A stretch of 59,702 nt of DNA, from assembly GCA_003168255.1 (NCBI GenBank), contig PMSU01000184.1, forward strand, positions 167 to 59,868. Direction: 5' to 3'. The translations under genes and the position numbers were made by a program. Below, piece by piece: positions 17,080 to 26,133 of this stretch (the first letter of the stretch is position 1; each line of letters opens with the position of its first letter). The DNA is from Actinomycetota bacterium (lineage in GTDB: Bacteria > Actinomycetota > Actinomycetes > Streptosporangiales > Streptosporangiaceae). The notes beneath the pieces were generated by a model. That model searched no databases. It saw nothing but the letters and a program-made list of their open reading frames with translations, and was not told the DNA's origin.

Positions 17080-17531
17080 ACAGGAATCTCCTTGTCTGAT
17101 TCGGCGGACAGCGGCCCGCGGCCGCCTGTCCGGATTCGTTGAATCATCAGGTACATCTCGCAGCCCAGGCAGAAGCCGAAGGCCGAGTTGAGGAATGCGG
17201 CGGCGAGCGCCGCCGCTGTGGCGGCAATGCCCAGTGGGGTCACGCCCGTCGCGTAGCCGATCACGCCGAGCACGGCGAACGCCGCGCCCACCCCCTGGGC
17301 GAACCGCGGCGGCGGCTCGGCTTCCAGCTCGGCGGGCGGACCGAGCCTAGGCCTGATCAGCCACCGGTAGACCATGCCGTACGGTGCGTACCGCAACCCG
17401 AGTCCGGCGCCCACGGCGAACACGAGTGCCTGCGCGGCGAGCAGCCACCCGCTCCCGGTGACGAGCACAAGGGCGAGCACAATGGTGGAAAGCGCGGCGC
17501 CGAATCGGGCACCTCTCGGATCAATCTCCAT
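17076..17531 (-). CDS. DUF4395 membrane protein
   Basis: This is a 151-residue protein with two N-terminal and two C-terminal hydrophobic segments and the family motif GFCLGCEMY near the C-terminus, whose two cysteines (CxxC) are typical of DUF4395. The family travels with rhodaneses and thioredoxins in actinobacteria, so a role in membrane sulfur or thiol handling is likely. It overlaps the rhodanese start by 4 bases. Confidence 0.9.
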   Translation of the reverse strand: MEIDPRGARFGAALSTIVLALVLVTGSGWLLAAQALVFAVGAGLGLRYAPYGMVYRWLIRPRLGPPAELEAEPPPRFAQGVGAAFAVLGVIGYATGVTPLGIAATAAALAAAFLNSAFGFCLGCEMYLMIQRIRTGGRGPLSAESDKEIPV

Positions 17532-17811
17532 CTGCCATGCTCCTTTGCCCGCCCCTAAGCCTGGCTGGCCGGGACGTGTTCAGATTAATACACAAGCCGG
17601 CCGGCAAAATAGGGATTAAGTTCCCTCACCTGCCTGAGCCTGGGCGTGATCTGACGAGACGCCCTGCCTACGGACAGAGCGCGGTCGCGACGCGACAGAA
17701 ATCCACGGCCCGTCTCCTGGTCAGTACAGGCCGGCCGATGAAAACCACGTACCCGATGCTATGTGCGGCCGACCCGGCTGTCACGCCCCTACGCAGCGTC
17801 ACGGCGGCCAC

Positions 17812-18258
17812 TCAGCGCACCTCGCCCAGCGCGGCGATCACGTCGGCCTTTCGCGGCTGGCCGCTGCCGCGCTGCGCGACGCGCCCGTCCGGTCCGAGCA
17901 CGAGCACCGTGGGCGTGCGCCGGATGTCCAGCCGCCGGACCAGATCGAGCCTGCTCTCGGCATCGATCTCGACATGCGCCACGCCGTCCACCATCCCGGC
18001 CACGTCGGCGAGAATCACCCTAGTCGCCCGGCACGGGGCGCAGAACGCGGTGGAGAACTGGACCAGGGTGGCCCGACCGCCGAGCGGCCTGCCGAGCTCG
18101 GTTTCGGTGAGCGTCTCGCCGCCGGCCGATGAAACAGACCCGCCGCCGGTGGTCGCGGCAGCGCCGGATCGCAACCGCCCGTTCCGGATTTTCCAGATTA
18201 TGCCGAACGCACTCGCCGCGACCAGCACGGCAAGGCAGACAATCACTCCGGCGCCCAC
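17812..18258 (-). CDS. Membrane-anchored thioredoxin-like protein
   Basis: This is a 148-residue protein. One N-terminal transmembrane helix (VIVCLAVLVAASAFGII) is followed by a thioredoxin fold with the active site FSTAFCAPCRATR, the cis-proline segment DIRRTPTVLVLGPDG and a C-terminal helix. The CxxC is CAPC. It faces the outside if the helix is a signal anchor. It corresponds in position to ThiX in the mycobacterial sulfur locus. About 280 bases without a recognisable gene separate it from the DUF4395 gene. Confidence 0.9.
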   Translation of the reverse strand: MGAGVIVCLAVLVAASAFGIIWKIRNGRLRSGAAATTGGGSVSSAGGETLTETELGRPLGGRATLVQFSTAFCAPCRATRVILADVAGMVDGVAHVEIDAESRLDLVRRLDIRRTPTVLVLGPDGRVAQRGSGQPRKADVIAALGEVR

Positions 18259-18326
18259 GCCCGGCTACAGCGCAGGCCGGCCGCCGCGCATTCCCGCAGC
18301 GACCAGGCGCCCGCCGGCCCTCCCAG

Positions 18327-19031
18327 TCAGGTAGCCGACAGGTGGACGAGCACGGTGCTGCCAGAGGTGATCTCGAAGCCGCTCACACTGTTGACCGGGG
18401 CAGCCGATGTTTCCTGATACCACGTGCTCCGCCCGCTGTAGGCCTCCGTCCAGCCGCCGGCCGGCCATCGCTGGCCGTTCGCGCCGGTCACCCAGAACTC
18501 ACACGTCGTGTTCGCCGGGATACCAGAGACCTGGACGTCGAGCCGGGTTCCCCACGCCGCGCCCGCATATTTGACGTCCGCGCTCGCGCGGGTGACCGCA
18601 TTCGTCGCGGCGACGGTCTCCCAGTGCACATTCCCGGCTGAGCCGCCGGACGATCCGCCCGCGACGTGTATCGCCCCGATCGCGGTACCTGCCGCGATGA
18701 GGGCCACCGCTGCCACGGCGGCCAGGCTCCGCCACGCTCGGACGCGGCGGCGGCGGGCCACCCTGGCGAGTAGCGGGTTCAGCAGTTCGATGTCCGGGTG
18801 TTCGCTGGGAATTGTCCGTTCGGAATAAAATCCTGCAATTCTTTCCGCCTCCTCGGCGGGCACCCGCCCAAGCAGCGCGGGCAGGCCCGCGAGCCCGGCC
18901 AGCTCTTCCCTGCAATCGGGGCATCCGGCCAAGTGAGCGTCCACCGCCGAACGCTCGGCGGGATCGATGGCGCCCACCACGTAGACGCCTAGGGACTGGC
19001 GGACGTGCAGACAGCTTGTCATCTCATTCAT
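18327..19031 (-). CDS. Zinc-finger anti-sigma factor
   Basis: This is a 234-residue protein. The start at 19031 (MNEMTSCLHVRQSLG) overlaps the sigma factor stop by 4 bases. The N-terminal anti-sigma domain has the His-x3-Cys-x2-Cys zinc motif HLAGCPDC. One transmembrane helix (LAAVAAVALIAAGTAIGAI) leads to an extracytoplasmic domain with FWVTGANGQRWPAGGW, as in RskA/RsgI-type sensors. It holds the upstream ECF sigma at the membrane until a signal releases it. Confidence 0.9.
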   Translation of the reverse strand: MNEMTSCLHVRQSLGVYVVGAIDPAERSAVDAHLAGCPDCREELAGLAGLPALLGRVPAEEAERIAGFYSERTIPSEHPDIELLNPLLARVARRRRVRAWRSLAAVAAVALIAAGTAIGAIHVAGGSSGGSAGNVHWETVAATNAVTRASADVKYAGAAWGTRLDVQVSGIPANTTCEFWVTGANGQRWPAGGWTEAYSGRSTWYQETSAAPVNSVSGFEITSGSTVLVHLSAT

Positions 19032-19564
19032 GGCGCCAGCCCCCTTTCCTCCAGTGCCAGCCTGAGCGCCTTGAGCGCGTAGAACGTGCGCGATTTCACC
19101 GTTCCCGCGGGTATACCGAGCTCCGCCGCCGCCTCGGCCACGGAGTTCCCCCGGTAGTAGGTTTCGAAGAGCACCCGGCGGTGATCGGGCCGCAGCGCGG
19201 AGAGCGCGTCGGCGACCCCCCACGATTCGAGTGCGCGGTCCACGTCGTCGGCCGCTGGACGCTGACCGAGCGCAGCCTCACCGACCTCCTGCGGGCGGGC
19301 TCTCCTGGCCCGCTGGCCGTCAATCACGAGGTTCTTCGCAACCGTGAATAGCCACGGCCTGGCCGGCTGGCCGACCACTGCCTCGGGATGCTGCCAGGCA
19401 CGAAGCAACACCTCCTGAACCACGTCTTCGGCACGCTGTTTGTCTCCTGCGGTCAGATACATCGCATACCGGAGCAGGGCACCAGCATGCTCTGCATGCA
19501 GTGCGCGCACCAGTTCCTCATCGGCGACGCGCCCCTTTCGGGCGGTCCTGTTCCGGCCCGTCAC
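19028..19564 (-). CDS. ECF sigma factor (SigL/SigK-like)
   Basis: This 178-residue sigma-70 family protein has region 2 (LLRYAMYLTAGDKQRAEDVV, then QEVLLRAW) and region 4 (LRPDHRRVLFETYYRGNSVA, then GIPAGTVKSR). The linker is short and there is no extra C-terminal domain. The downstream anti-sigma gene overlaps by 4 bases, so it is a classic sigma/anti-sigma pair. The target regulon is unknown. The alternative start GTG at 19528 would remove a basic N-terminal tail of 12 residues. Confidence 0.93.
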   Translation of the reverse strand: MTGRNRTARKGRVADEELVRALHAEHAGALLRYAMYLTAGDKQRAEDVVQEVLLRAWQHPEAVVGQPARPWLFTVAKNLVIDGQRARRARPQEVGEAALGQRPAADDVDRALESWGVADALSALRPDHRRVLFETYYRGNSVAEAAAELGIPAGTVKSRTFYALKALRLALEERGLAP

Positions 19565-19606
19565 ATCCGTAGAACGTGCCCGTGACGGAATCGGTTCACT
19601 CGATTA

Positions 19607-20275
19607 TCACCCGCTGGCAAACTCCACGTTTCGCCCCGTCGCGGCCAGGACCAGGCCGCCGGAGGTGACGTGTACGCCGGTGACGGTGAGGTGCAACGGC
19701 AGCACGCCGACCGGGATCGTGAAGGTGAAATGGCTGGCGAGCGATCCCGCGCTGATCCCGGCGACGAGGAGGTGCTCGGGGGTGACGGTGATGCCGCCTG
19801 ACCTCGTCACGCCGAGCCTTGCGGTGCCCCGGATGGAGCCGTACGCGGTCGTCCCCGCTACCCGCAGGCCGCTGCCGTCGGGCCCGATCTTGATGCCCTT
19901 CGGCAGCCGCTGCTGGACCTGCGAGAACGGGATCAGCGCTGTGCCGGTCGCATGGTCGGCGGTCACGCTGCCGGAATCCTGGCCGAGCAGCAGGCTCAGC
20001 GAGGCGTGCACCCCGGTGAACCGGGCGTCGATGTCGTGCACCTGGATGCCGTCGGCGGTCGCCTGGCTGATCGAGACATCGATCTCCTGGTAATGCCCCG
20101 ACGCGACCTGGGTGAGGAATGGGAAGCCGCGCACCGTGACGTGCGGCCGGACGGACAGGCTGTACGCGCTTTGCACTCTGGTGCCGATCTCGCGCTCGGC
20201 GATGAACTCGCCTGCCCGGTCGATAACGAGCAGGACGAGGACAAGGCAGACGATGGCTACCACGAACTTCCGCAT
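19607..20275 (-). CDS. DUF2993 (LmeA-like) exported lipid-binding protein
   Basis: This is a 222-residue protein with an N-terminal signal anchor (KFVVAIVCLVLVLLVIDRAG), then the DUF2993 pattern: long alternating beta strands with VRPHVTVRGFPFLTQVASG, the family core motif. Characterised relatives (LmeA) bind phospholipid and act in mannan/lipomannan elongation in the periplasm. ATG 20275 is preferred over TTG 20284. It stands alone, with 44 bases to the next gene on the same strand. Confidence 0.85.
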   Translation of the reverse strand: MRKFVVAIVCLVLVLLVIDRAGEFIAEREIGTRVQSAYSLSVRPHVTVRGFPFLTQVASGHYQEIDVSISQATADGIQVHDIDARFTGVHASLSLLLGQDSGSVTADHATGTALIPFSQVQQRLPKGIKIGPDGSGLRVAGTTAYGSIRGTARLGVTRSGGITVTPEHLLVAGISAGSLASHFTFTIPVGVLPLHLTVTGVHVTSGGLVLAATGRNVEFASG

Positions 20276-20319
20276 CGGGTGCAACCCTATGGGGTCGCGG
20301 GACTCGGCCGTCCGGGTCC

Positions 20320-20580
20320 CTATCCCCCGGCGAACGGGGGCAGCACCTCGATCACCGCCGCGTCGGGCAGCACCACCTCCTCGGCGCCGTGGCGGCCCAC
20401 GGCCGAGCCGTCAACAAGGAACGACGAGCGGGCCAGTACCGCACGAAGCCGCGGATCCTGCCCGCGGCTGGCCAGCGCGGCGGCGATCGCCCCGGCCAGC
20501 GTGTCCGCGTCGAGGCTCTCCTCCGCCACGCCGGCTGCATCCTTCGCCGCCGCCCAGTAGCGGATGGTCACATTGGTCAT
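20320..20580 (-). CDS. MoaD/ThiS-family sulfur carrier
   Basis: This is an 86-residue beta-grasp protein starting at ATG 20580 (MTNVTIRYWAAAKDAAG) and ending in the diagnostic PPFAGG, whose terminal Gly-Gly is adenylated and thiocarboxylated in sulfur carriers. Much longer open frame upstream is antisense to glnR and is not real. It is divergent from glnR with 79 bases between them, holding both promoters. The acceptor pathway (molybdopterin, thiamine or other) cannot be told from the sequence. Confidence 0.9.
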   Translation of the reverse strand: MTNVTIRYWAAAKDAAGVAEESLDADTLAGAIAAALASRGQDPRLRAVLARSSFLVDGSAVGRHGAEEVVLPDAAVIEVLPPFAGG

Positions 20581-20659
20581 GTGGGTTATCCTCGCTTGCA
20601 ATGGGATCCCGGTGGTACTGCCGCCGGGTCTAGCTGCGGTTGGGCGGAGGTGGCGGCCG

Positions 20660-21451
20660 TTGAGTGACCTGCTCCTGCTCACCAATGTGCTGGAGCCCTC
20701 TGCTGAGATCGTGCCATCACTCGGGCTGCTGCTGCACTCGGTCAGAGTGGCACCAGCCGAGGCGTCCGCGCTGATCGACGCGCCGCCGACCGACGTGGTG
20801 CTGGTAGATGCCAGGCGTGACCTGGCCCATGCTAAGAGCCTGTGCCGCCTGCTGCGCACGACCGGGCTTGACGCGCCGCTGCTGGTCATCGTGACTGAGG
20901 GCGGACTGGTGGCCATAACCACCGAATGGGGCGCTGACGACGTCGTCCTGCACACCGCGGGTCCCGCGGAGATGGAGGCCAGGCTGCGGCTGGCCATCGG
21001 CCGCAGGGCCGGTAGCGCCGCCGACACTCCGGACGAGATCCGCTCGGGAGATCTGGCCATCGATGAGGCGACGTACTCGGCCAGACTGCGTTCTCGCTCC
21101 CTGGACCTGACGTTCAAGGAGTTTGAGCTACTCAAGTTCCTGGCCCAGCACCCGGGGCGGGTGTTCACCCGGGCGCAGCTGCTCCAGGAGGTGTGGGGCT
21201 ACGACTACTTCGGCGGCACCCGGACGGTGGACGTGCACATCCGCAGGCTCAGGGCCAAGCTCGGCCCCGAGCACGACGTGCTGATCGGTACCGTGCGCAA
21301 TGTCGGGTACCGCTTCGTCCCGCTCAAGGTCTCCGACGCCGAGCAAGCGGCGAGGCTGGGCAGCGAGCAGGCGGCGAGGCCCGGCAGTCCCCCGGCGGCG
21401 ATGCCGGGCAGCGAACTGAAGGAGATGGGCACTGCACGGGCCGACCGGTGA
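20660..21451 (+). CDS. glnR: Global nitrogen regulator GlnR (OmpR-type)
   Basis: This is a 263-residue orphan response regulator. The receiver-like domain begins LSDLLLLTNVLEPSAEIVPS and contains VVLVDARRDLAHAKSLCRLL. The OmpR winged helix includes DLTFKEFELLKFLAQHPG and GGTRTVDVHIRRLRAKLGPE, nearly the GlnR consensus. The start is TTG 20660, chosen because the family begins exactly there and GGCGGAGG lies 9 bases upstream. A 35-residue Ala/Gly/Ser-rich tail extends past the usual end. It controls nitrogen assimilation genes. Position beside mshD matches mycobacteria (Rv0818-Rv0819). Confidence 0.93.
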   Translation: MSDLLLLTNVLEPSAEIVPSLGLLLHSVRVAPAEASALIDAPPTDVVLVDARRDLAHAKSLCRLLRTTGLDAPLLVIVTEGGLVAITTEWGADDVVLHTAGPAEMEARLRLAIGRRAGSAADTPDEIRSGDLAIDEATYSARLRSRSLDLTFKEFELLKFLAQHPGRVFTRAQLLQEVWGYDYFGGTRTVDVHIRRLRAKLGPEHDVLIGTVRNVGYRFVPLKVSDAEQAARLGSEQAARPGSPPAAMPGSELKEMGTARADR

Positions 21452-21506
21452 GACGACCCGCCTCACCGTCACCGGACGGCTCGAACCGGCCCAGGCGGCC
21501 GGCGTC

Positions 21507-22373
21507 ATGCGCCTGGTGGACGCGGCCACAGATGCCGACGGGATGAGCCCGCTGTCGGAGCACACGCTGCTCCATCTGCGTTACGGCGGCGATCAGCAGG
21601 CCCGCAACGTGCTGCTCACTACCGGCGGGGAACTGGTCGGCTACGCGCATCTGGATCCCACCGATCCGGTCGAGGGCCCGAGCGGCGAGTTCGTCATCCA
21701 CCCCGCCCATCGCGGCCAGGGCCAGGGCCTGACGGTGGTGCAGGCGCTGCTCGCCGAGGCGGACGGGCGCCCGCTGCGGCTGTGGGCACACGGCGACGCG
21801 CCGGCCGCCGCCCGGCTTGCCGCGGCCGCCGGATTCCAGCGGATCAGGGCGCTTTGGCAGATGCAGCGATCGCTGCGGGAACGGCTGGATGAGCCCAGCT
21901 ATGCCGACGGCGTCACGGTCCGCACGTTCGTCGTCGGCCAGGACGAGGAACCGTGGGTCGACCTCAACCGGCGGACGTTCGCCAGGCATCCCGAGCAGGG
22001 CGCGTGGACCCGTGAGGATCTTGGGCTCCGCGAGCGGGAGCCGTGGTTTGACGCCGACGGCTTCTTCCTTGCCGAACGCGACGGACGGCTCGTCGGCTTT
22101 CACTGGACCAAGATTCACGGCAGTGACCAGGCCGCCGCGGCCGGCCATGGGCACGACACGATCGGCGAGGTGTACGTGGTGGGCGTCGATCCCGGTCAGC
22201 GGGGCAGCGGGCTCGGTCGCGCGCTCACCCTTACCGGGCTGCGCTACCTACGGTCGCGTGGCCTCGTCCAGGCCATGCTCTACGTGGATGAAGCAAACAC
22301 CGCGGCGATCAAACTGTACGAGTCGCTGGGTTTCACGCACCGCAGCACCGACGTCATGTTCCGGCACCCGTGA
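21507..22373 (+). CDS. mshD: Mycothiol synthase MshD
   Basis: This is a tandem GNAT acetyltransferase that transfers acetyl from acetyl-CoA to Cys-GlcN-inositol, the last step of mycothiol synthesis. The second domain has the acetyl-CoA loop GVDPGQRGSGLGRALT and FHWTKIH. The first has VIHPAHRGQGQGL. The coordinates use ATG 21507 (MRLVDAATDADG), but conserved sequence (RLTVTGRLEPAQAAGV) continues upstream to a stop at 21417. A CTG at 21432, with AAGGAG 7-8 bases before it, would overlap the glnR end and is a possible true start. Confidence 0.93.
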   Translation: MRLVDAATDADGMSPLSEHTLLHLRYGGDQQARNVLLTTGGELVGYAHLDPTDPVEGPSGEFVIHPAHRGQGQGLTVVQALLAEADGRPLRLWAHGDAPAAARLAAAAGFQRIRALWQMQRSLRERLDEPSYADGVTVRTFVVGQDEEPWVDLNRRTFARHPEQGAWTREDLGLREREPWFDADGFFLAERDGRLVGFHWTKIHGSDQAAAAGHGHDTIGEVYVVGVDPGQRGSGLGRALTLTGLRYLRSRGLVQAMLYVDEANTAAIKLYESLGFTHRSTDVMFRHP

Positions 22374-22535
22374 CGTTCGCTGCACGGGAACCGGCCTTAG
22401 CCCGAGCACCTGGTCAAGCTCCTCGTCGGTCAGCGGCCTGTCGCTGGCCGCCACCGCGCTCAGCACTTCGGAGTAGAGCTCGATCTCGTCCAGCGCCACC
22501 AGGTCGTGAACACGGAGATCTACCTGCTCGATCAT
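22248..22535 (-). CDS. Small uncharacterised protein with an acidic helix-rich N-terminal part
   Basis: This is a 95-residue ORF starting at ATG 22535 with a good ribosome site (CAGGAGG, 8 bases before). The first 45 residues (MIEQVDLRVHDLVALDEIEL, then YSEVLSAVAASDRPLTDEEL) read like a genuine short actinobacterial protein and have coding-type third positions. The last 40 residues are antisense to the mshD 3' end and look like read-through after loss of the original stop. No function is recognised. Confidence 0.5.
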   Translation of the reverse strand: MIEQVDLRVHDLVALDEIELYSEVLSAVAASDRPLTDEELDQVLGLRPVPVQRTSRVPEHDVGAAVRETQRLVQFDRRGVCFIHVEHGLDEATRP

Positions 22536-22837
22536 CGCGTCCACCTCCTGCCAGAGTGACCCGCCGATGACTGGCCCGCCGGGATACGGGCCAAGGTTAC
22601 GTGGCTGGCCTGCTCACGCACATGACCCATCAGGGTCATTCTCGGACCACCTTCGGGTAGTTCTACCCGTGCGCCGCCGGGCCACATCCGCACAAGTGCC
22701 GTTTTTTTACGGGGCAAACCGGGATACTCAGTTGTTTCGGTTGCGCGTGCGGTAGTTCAGGACAAGAGTCGTCCCGCGACCTCGCGTCGACCTGACCCCC
22801 TCCCATGACCACGATCCCCCTGAGGCGACCGAACGAG

Positions 22838-23920
22838 ATGAGTGAAAACACAGATCTGCTCCCCGACCCGACGCAGGAAGACCCGTTCGAAGTTCAGATG
22901 CGCGGCTACAGCCGCCGGCAGGTAGACGAGTTCGTCGCCCGCTCCCGCAGTCATTCCCGGGATCTAGAGGAACGGCTGTCCCGCTCACTCGACGAGGTCG
23001 AGCGGCTTCGGCTGGAGCTGTCCACCGCCCGTCAGGCGGCGTCGGGCGGCAAGCCAGCACACGAGGAGGTCAGCGAGCGGATCGGGCAGATCCTCAAGCT
23101 GGCCGACGACGAAGCATCGGCGCAGAAGATCCGCGCGACCGAAGACATCACCAAGTTGCGCACGGACGCGCAGAAGGCCGCGGACGCCGCCCGCGCCGAG
23201 GCCAAGGGTCAGGCTGAGCGCATGCTGGCCGCCGCGCAGGAACAAGCCGAGCGCGCCATCGCGGCCGCCAGGTCGGAAGCGGAGAAGACGCGGAGCACGG
23301 CACGCGCCGAGGCGGAGCGCACCGGGACAGAGTCGCGGAAGAACGCCGAGGCCGCGACCGCCGCTGCCAAGGCGCAGGCAAAGCAGACGCTAGACGAGGC
23401 GTCAGCGCGCGCGAGCGCCGTTCACGACGGCGCGGAGCGTCGTCTCGACCTGCTGAAGAACAGGCACTCCGAGGCCATGCGCCGGCTGACCGAGATCCGT
23501 GATGTCGTCACCGACCTGGTCGCGCACGATGAGGCAAAGGGCACCCTCGAGGAGGAGGTCGACAAGGCGGTCGCCGCGACGCTGGGCAGCTCCGGCCAGT
23601 CCGGTAAGGCAGGTCCGTCTGGTACTCCTGGTGCATCCGGTACGCCCGGTACAGGCGGTACTGGAAACGGTCCTTCGGCCCAGGCGAAGGCGAAGGCGGT
23701 GGCAGCCCAGTCTCCGGCACCCCAGTCGCCGCCGTCGGGCCAGTCGTCCATGGCAGGCCAGTCGTCGCAGCACATGCGTCCCGCGGCAGCGGCTCCCCCG
23801 AAGGTCGAAGATCGCATGCTGCGGCAGGCCAAGCCCGGCCAGGCAACCCTGGGCGAACCCACCGCCAATGGCGAGATACCCGAGGCAACCTCCGAGGATG
23901 TGCGGGTGATCATTCCGTAG
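22838..23920 (+). CDS. DivIVA-like coiled-coil cytoskeletal protein
   Basis: This is a 360-residue protein. The N-terminal DivIVA-type motif (FEVQMRGYSRRQVDEFVAR) is followed by about 200 residues of Ala/Glu/Lys/Arg heptad coiled coil (for example RAEAKGQAERMLAAAQEQAE). A Gly/Ser/Pro-rich tail with GTPGASGTPG-like repeats comes next, and the protein ends in VRVIIP. This is the layout of streptomycete coiled-coil proteins of the Scy/FilP/cellulose-binding type involved in polar growth. ATG 22838 (MSENTDLLPDPTQEDPF) is preferred over 22805, which lacks a ribosome site and conserved residues. Confidence 0.8.
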   Translation: MSENTDLLPDPTQEDPFEVQMRGYSRRQVDEFVARSRSHSRDLEERLSRSLDEVERLRLELSTARQAASGGKPAHEEVSERIGQILKLADDEASAQKIRATEDITKLRTDAQKAADAARAEAKGQAERMLAAAQEQAERAIAAARSEAEKTRSTARAEAERTGTESRKNAEAATAAAKAQAKQTLDEASARASAVHDGAERRLDLLKNRHSEAMRRLTEIRDVVTDLVAHDEAKGTLEEEVDKAVAATLGSSGQSGKAGPSGTPGASGTPGTGGTGNGPSAQAKAKAVAAQSPAPQSPPSGQSSMAGQSSQHMRPAAAAPPKVEDRMLRQAKPGQATLGEPTANGEIPEATSEDVRVIIP

Positions 23921-23928
23921 TGCCGGCG

Positions 23929-24888
23929 TCAGTCGTCACGGCCAGCCGGGGTGTCGGTCCTGCCCGCCATCCCGTCGAGGCGTCGCAGGATGACGCCCTC
24001 GCGCAGCGCCCACGGGCAGAGTTCGAGTTCGTCCAGGCCAAACAGGTCCATCGCCGCGTCGGCGACGATGGCGCCGGCCGGCAGCTGCGGTGCGCGGGTA
24101 GCCGACACCCCGGGAAGCTGTGCTCGCTGCGCGGCGGACATCTTGGCCAGCCGCGACACCCAGGGGGTCAGCTCGGTGTGGTCCAGGTTCCGCCTGACAT
24201 AGGCGCCCTCACCCGAAGGGGCCGCACCGGCGATCCTGGCTAGCTGCCTGAACGTCTTCGAGGTTGCCACCGCGTGGTCCGGCCGGCCGTTCCGCAGGAC
24301 TTCTCCGGCCGTCCGCGCGATCTCGGCCCGGACGTGCCTGCGCAGCTCACGGACCTCCTCAGCGGACGGCGGGTCAGTGGTCAGCCAGCCCCGGGTAAGC
24401 CGGCCGGCGCCGAGTGGCAGGGAGATCGCCACATCGGGTTCCTCGTCAACGCCCGAGCCGATCTCCAGTGAGCCGCCACCGATATCGAACACGAGCAGCC
24501 GACCAGACGACCAGCCAAACCAGCGGCGGGCGGCCAGGAACGTGAGCCGTGATTCGTCTCGGCCGGTGAGCACGTGGATATCGACCTTGACATCGGCCCT
24601 GATCCGGGCGAGGATTTCCTCCCCGTTCGCCGCGTCACGCACGGCGGATGTGGCGAACGGGAGCAGGTCCTCGACGCCCATGTCCTCCGCGATACGCAGC
24701 GCCTCGCCGACGAAAGCTCGCAGCTGCGTCTCGCCAGTCGACGTCAGCCGGTTGCCGCTATCGAGGTGATCCGCGAGCCGGAGTTCGGCCTTGTGCGAGA
24801 ACGCCGGCAGCGGCCTCGCTCCCTGGTGCGCATCCACCACAAGGAAGTGCACCGTGTTCGATCCGACGTCCAGCACACCGAGTCGCAT
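23929..24888 (-). CDS. Ppx/GppA-family exopolyphosphatase/pppGpp phosphatase
   Basis: This is a 319-residue actin-fold phosphatase. Its motifs are LDVGSNTVHFLVVDAH (phosphate 1), ATSAVRDAANGEE, LVFDIGGGSLEIG (phosphate 2) and AGAIVADAAMDLFGLDEL. The length is that of short actinobacterial Ppx1-type enzymes without the HD domain. It degrades polyphosphate or pppGpp in the cytoplasm. It is convergent with the DivIVA gene, the stops being 8 bases apart. Confidence 0.92.
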   Translation of the reverse strand: MRLGVLDVGSNTVHFLVVDAHQGARPLPAFSHKAELRLADHLDSGNRLTSTGETQLRAFVGEALRIAEDMGVEDLLPFATSAVRDAANGEEILARIRADVKVDIHVLTGRDESRLTFLAARRWFGWSSGRLLVFDIGGGSLEIGSGVDEEPDVAISLPLGAGRLTRGWLTTDPPSAEEVRELRRHVRAEIARTAGEVLRNGRPDHAVATSKTFRQLARIAGAAPSGEGAYVRRNLDHTELTPWVSRLAKMSAAQRAQLPGVSATRAPQLPAGAIVADAAMDLFGLDELELCPWALREGVILRRLDGMAGRTDTPAGRDD

Positions 24889-24901
24889 GATCCGACGCTA
24901 C

Positions 24902-26107
24902 TCAACCGGCGCTAGGCATTGGCTGTCCCGCGCCGACCGCAGAGCCCATGCGGCGCACGATCTCCTCGAGCAGGGCTGGCGATGTGCCCATGTTCAGTCG
25001 CACGAACCTGCTTCCCTGCTCGCCGAAGTCTGGGCCGGCGGTGACCGCCACCCGGCCTCGGTCAAGGAACCTGGCAGCGGGGTCCGCGATGTCAAGTGAC
25101 CGGCAGTCCAGCCAGGCCAGGAAGCTTGCCTCCGGCGGCAGGTACCCCACTGCGGGCAGATGCTGATCCAGGAGCTTCGCGAGCTGCACGCGGTTCTGGT
25201 CGAGCTGCGCGCAGACCGCGTCCAGCCACGGCAGGCCGTCGCGGAAGGCCGCGACGGTGGCGAGCACGCCTAGGTGGCTGGCGAGCAGCCCCTCCCAGCG
25301 CCGCTCCAGCGCCCCGGCCGCCTGCCGGTCGCCGACAACGGCAACGCCGCACTTCAGGCCGGGGATGTTCCAACCCTTGGTGGCGGACGTGAAGGTGAAG
25401 GTGCGCCGGGCCAGATCCCTGTCTAGGCCCAGCGAGAGAAACGGTATGTGCCGTGCGCCCGGCAGCGCGAGGGGTGCGTGAATCTCATCCACGATCAGCA
25501 CCACACCGCGCCTTTCGCAGACGCCTGCCACGCTGATCAGGTCCTCGCGTGACCACACCCGGCCGGTCGGGTTGTGCGGGCTGCACAGCAGGTACGCGGC
25601 CACGTCATCGGCGGCCAGGGCGGCGTCCACCGCCTCGAGGTCCAGGTGATAGTAGCCGTCAGCAGTACGTGATAGCGGCGCCTCCACCACCCGCCGGCCG
25701 GCCATCCGCAGCCGGAAGAAGAACGGCGGGTACACCGGCGGGTTGATGACAACCCCCGAGCCATGCGGAGTGACCTCCTGGAGCACCTCGACGATCCCGG
25801 TCATCACGTCCGGGATGGCGAACACCTGCCGAGGGCCAGGTGCCCAGCCGAACCGCTGCTGGGCAAACTCGCCATATGCCTCGCCAAGGCCGATCGGATG
25901 CGGGTAGCCGCAGTCGCCGGCGGTGATCGCCTCTCTGACCGTGTCCTTGATGGGCTCAGCGAGGTCGAAGTCCATCTCGGCTACCCAGGCAGGGAGCACA
26001 TCGGGCGGATATTCGGTCCACTTCCAGCCGCGGCGGCGTCGCAGCACATCCAGCGAGCAGTCACCAAGCAATGGATCCACGTTTCCGACCGTATCGTCAT
26101 AGCCCAA
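24902..26107 (-). CDS. PatB/MalY-type PLP aminotransferase (cystathionine beta-lyase like)
   Basis: This is a 401-residue fold-type I PLP enzyme. VAEMDFDLAEPIKDTVREAI near the start is typical of PatB/MalY. CSPHNPTGRVW and the cofactor aspartate in VLIVDEIHAPLALPG are present. The Schiff-base lysine is in FTSATKGWNIPGLKCG and the phosphate/substrate arginine in GSRFVRLNMG. The expected activity is cleavage of C-S bonds in cystathionine or cysteine conjugates. A GTG at 26083 (VDPLLGDCSL) is an alternative start. It is divergent from the membrane protein gene. Confidence 0.9.
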   Translation of the reverse strand: MGYDDTVGNVDPLLGDCSLDVLRRRRGWKWTEYPPDVLPAWVAEMDFDLAEPIKDTVREAITAGDCGYPHPIGLGEAYGEFAQQRFGWAPGPRQVFAIPDVMTGIVEVLQEVTPHGSGVVINPPVYPPFFFRLRMAGRRVVEAPLSRTADGYYHLDLEAVDAALAADDVAAYLLCSPHNPTGRVWSREDLISVAGVCERRGVVLIVDEIHAPLALPGARHIPFLSLGLDRDLARRTFTFTSATKGWNIPGLKCGVAVVGDRQAAGALERRWEGLLASHLGVLATVAAFRDGLPWLDAVCAQLDQNRVQLAKLLDQHLPAVGYLPPEASFLAWLDCRSLDIADPAARFLDRGRVAVTAGPDFGEQGSRFVRLNMGTSPALLEEIVRRMGSAVGAGQPMPSAG

Positions 26108-26133
26108 GCGGCGCCGACCCCGGAGCGCCCGCG

